Made by a program: the position numbers and the translations under genes
In this document: positions 61,986 to 64,000 of the stretch, in pieces
Layout of the letters: each line of letters opens with the position of its first letter
How positions within the stretch are numbered: position 1 is the stretch's first letter
The notes under the pieces: model-generated
Told to the model about the DNA's origin: nothing
The model's database searches: none
Seen by the model: only the letters and a program-made list of their open reading frames with translations
NCBI GenBank assembly: GCA_022113835.1
Contig: JAILWY010000021.1
Coordinates: 2,852,001 to 2,916,000 of the forward strand
Reading direction: 5' to 3'
DNA: 64,000 bases
DNA from: Atopsyche davidsoni
Taxonomy: Eukaryota; Arthropoda; Insecta; Trichoptera; Hydrobiosidae

Positions 61986-64000
61986 GCTAATTGATTTTTC
62001 TGCGATGTAGAAAGCGTGTCGGCAAACATTTGACCTAAAAGTTTATGCAAATTTTTCAATGATATTTTATCTTTTCAAATTTAACTATTAATTTTTTTTT
62101 GATAAATTGAATAAACAATTATTATGTAAATTTGAATTTTTCTGCTGTATTGTGCTCCGAATAAAATACGCTTTTATTAGTGCTCAAAGATTTTGCAAAA
62201 ATATATTCGGTTATAAATATTAAACAGCATGATATTTAACGTCTACTGTCTGTAGGTAAAACTTATTGTATTGAATATTTTTTCCCACGGTATCCTACCC
62301 AAGAAGTAGTTTGACATGTGTTTATACACAAACACGGTAAATACATTCTAAGCATGGTGTTTTTTTAAATTAATGAAATATTTATAAACAACAAACGATA
62401 TTGTATTATTTATTTAAAATCACATTATATTTCAATAAATCGTTTTAGACTTGTGTAGAATTTTTTTTTGTTTAAAAATAATTACAAATTTAAAATAATT
62501 TTCCCCGGAGTGTTATTAAATTTGGATTTTCGAGATTCTTTTCATACAGATTTTAGAATATTAAGTAAAAAAAACCAACAATAAAGTGCTGGAAAATTTT
62601 TCTGCGAAAAATATACTCAACAAAAGGGTTGTGAGTTTTTTAAGCTTTCAACCTTTGCCCTTGAATCTTTGTTATATTTTATATTTTCTGTGTAAGAAAT
62701 TGCTATCGATGTACTGATGATCGCTCGAACATAAAATCGTGTTCAGAACCATCACGTTGTAATGGAAAGTCTTCTCGTTTATACGTAGACGTTAAATAAA
62801 TGGATACATCATATTTGGCATATATCCGATATGTTATAATCTACAGTTGTAAAATGCTTTGACGGTTCATTCCGATGGAATGGAATTACAACTGCTTAAT
62901 GTACTTGCATGACATGAAAGGACGTTTGAAATTTTATAAAGATGTAAGCACATTGTAAACTATGAAAACCACGTAAAATATTTCAAGAACACCTAAATTT
63001 ATTCTTAAGCTAGCAAGAAAATTTTGGTGTTTTTTATATAAATTATACAGTATACTTATAAAAATATTCCGTATATATTATTATCATTTCTTGTGATGTA
63101 AGTATAGTTTAATATCTTTAACGAATTTAACGTGGAAAAACTCATCTTAAACGATAAAATTGAAATAAAATTTACGTTAGAAATATTTGTATATATAAAT
63201 ATATTTAAATGTGCGTGTATATATATATTGAACGTAAAATTAGAGCTATTGCATACAATTAGTTTTAATTATGTGAAAAATGTAAAACGACACACAACAA
63301 TCACATTCATGCACATAAGAATGCAACGGGAAATAGAACCCCAATGCGTGCTTACTATGCCAGCTTAATTATATATAAGGGGTGGAATATCGTGCTGTTT
63401 CATGGTTGTAGTTGGTTTTACATTAAACTGTTTCACGCTACCGAGACCGGAGAACGTTATTTACAAGTAAGTAAGCTCCTAAGTATAAAAATAAAATAAA
63501 TTGTGTTTTGGGAGAAAAAGAAAGCACTCTTTTTTTTCACGACGAATGTATTGAAACGATCAAATATTTTGATTTCCAATCATATAATTTGATTAATAAT
63601 AGTTATAAAACATCGCAACACCAAATACTAACAAAGGAGTGAGATTGTATTTCATATTACTCTTTCGGTCGTTTTTTTTTTTTTTTATTAAAACTGTTTT
63701 CAAACAAAATAGTCAAATAAAAATTTATTCCACTGCCGGAACTTCACGAAAGGCCGCTGAAAAATCAACCATTCACGGAACAAAATGCTTTTCCAGAGAA
63801 GTGTGGGGAAATGAAATTGAATCATAATATTTAGCATGGGCGCCTCGTAGCCTCAGAAGAGAGGGTCGAAACAAGAGCTGAATTTTCAAACACATTTTTT
63901 GAACGAAGCATGAATTACCTTTAGGCTAAAAATTACAAAATAAAAAACTTTTTTTTATACGAATAAAGCGTTATTATTTATAGAAATAATAATTTATTTT
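61986..64000. other. AT-rich noncoding sequence to the window edge
   Basis: No gene or repeat recognised apart from short TA-rich and T-rich runs (for example 63669-63686). Frames of 60-78 codons are low-complexity. Confidence 0.4.

Noticed and set aside
1..64000. CRISPR array, integrated virus, rRNA or intact transposase/reverse transcriptase
   Set aside because: No regularly spaced identical repeats, no rRNA-like blocks and no recognisable polymerase, integrase or capsid frame was seen.

Overview
The window looks like nuclear DNA from an arthropod, most likely an insect. It is very AT-rich, has almost no long reading frames, and carries eukaryotic splice signals. It also contains Helitron-, Penelope- and SINE-like fragments and a short TTAGG-type motif. 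There is no bacterial gene organisation: no operons, no ribosome-binding sites, no dense coding. This is judged by eye; no composition statistics or database searches were run.

Only one gene is supported with any strength. It lies on the minus strand and is represented by its first two coding exons, 23989-24140 and 21590-21772. Exon 1 encodes a short N-terminus with one strongly hydrophobic segment, typical of a type II Golgi membrane protein. Exon 2 encodes a Gln/Ala-rich linker and a charged coiled coil. The donor of exon 1 and the acceptor of exon 2 are in matching phase (1), and joining them keeps the frame open. This layout and the coiled-coil pattern resemble the N-terminus of chondroitin sulfate N-acetylgalactosaminyltransferases. 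The catalytic domain is not in the window, so that name is tentative. If exon 2 has a downstream partner, it lies beyond the left edge, making intron 2 longer than 21.5 kb. The acceptor just upstream of the start codon implies a further 5' untranslated exon to the right.

The rest is intronic or intergenic. Region by region: 1-21.6 kb is putative intron 2, with a short non-autonomous Helitron (3541-3782), a 119-bp tandem duplication (5757-6010), a tRNA-like relic (12591-12663), a cluster of perfect hairpins (15852-16104) and two retroelement-3'-end-like modules (16001, 19256). 21.6-25 kb is the gene start, with CGTCA and CACGTG motif clusters. 27-30 kb holds a duplicated repeat of about 280 bp and a structured tandem repeat. 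32-37 kb holds a 10-bp minisatellite, an unexplained 58-codon open frame, and a CpG-rich island followed by a G-rich, quadruplex-prone tract. 39-64 kb holds a tRNA-derived SINE candidate (43 kb), a three-copy degenerate tandem repeat (49.2 kb) and several perfect palindromes.

Across the window, roughly every 1-3 kb, short GC-richer islands of 100-300 bp stand out from the AT-rich background. They carry homeodomain-, Sox-, forkhead-, CRE- or POU-like motifs but no convincing exons. The simplest reading is a set of regulatory or conserved noncoding elements in long introns and flanks. That needs cross-species alignment to confirm.
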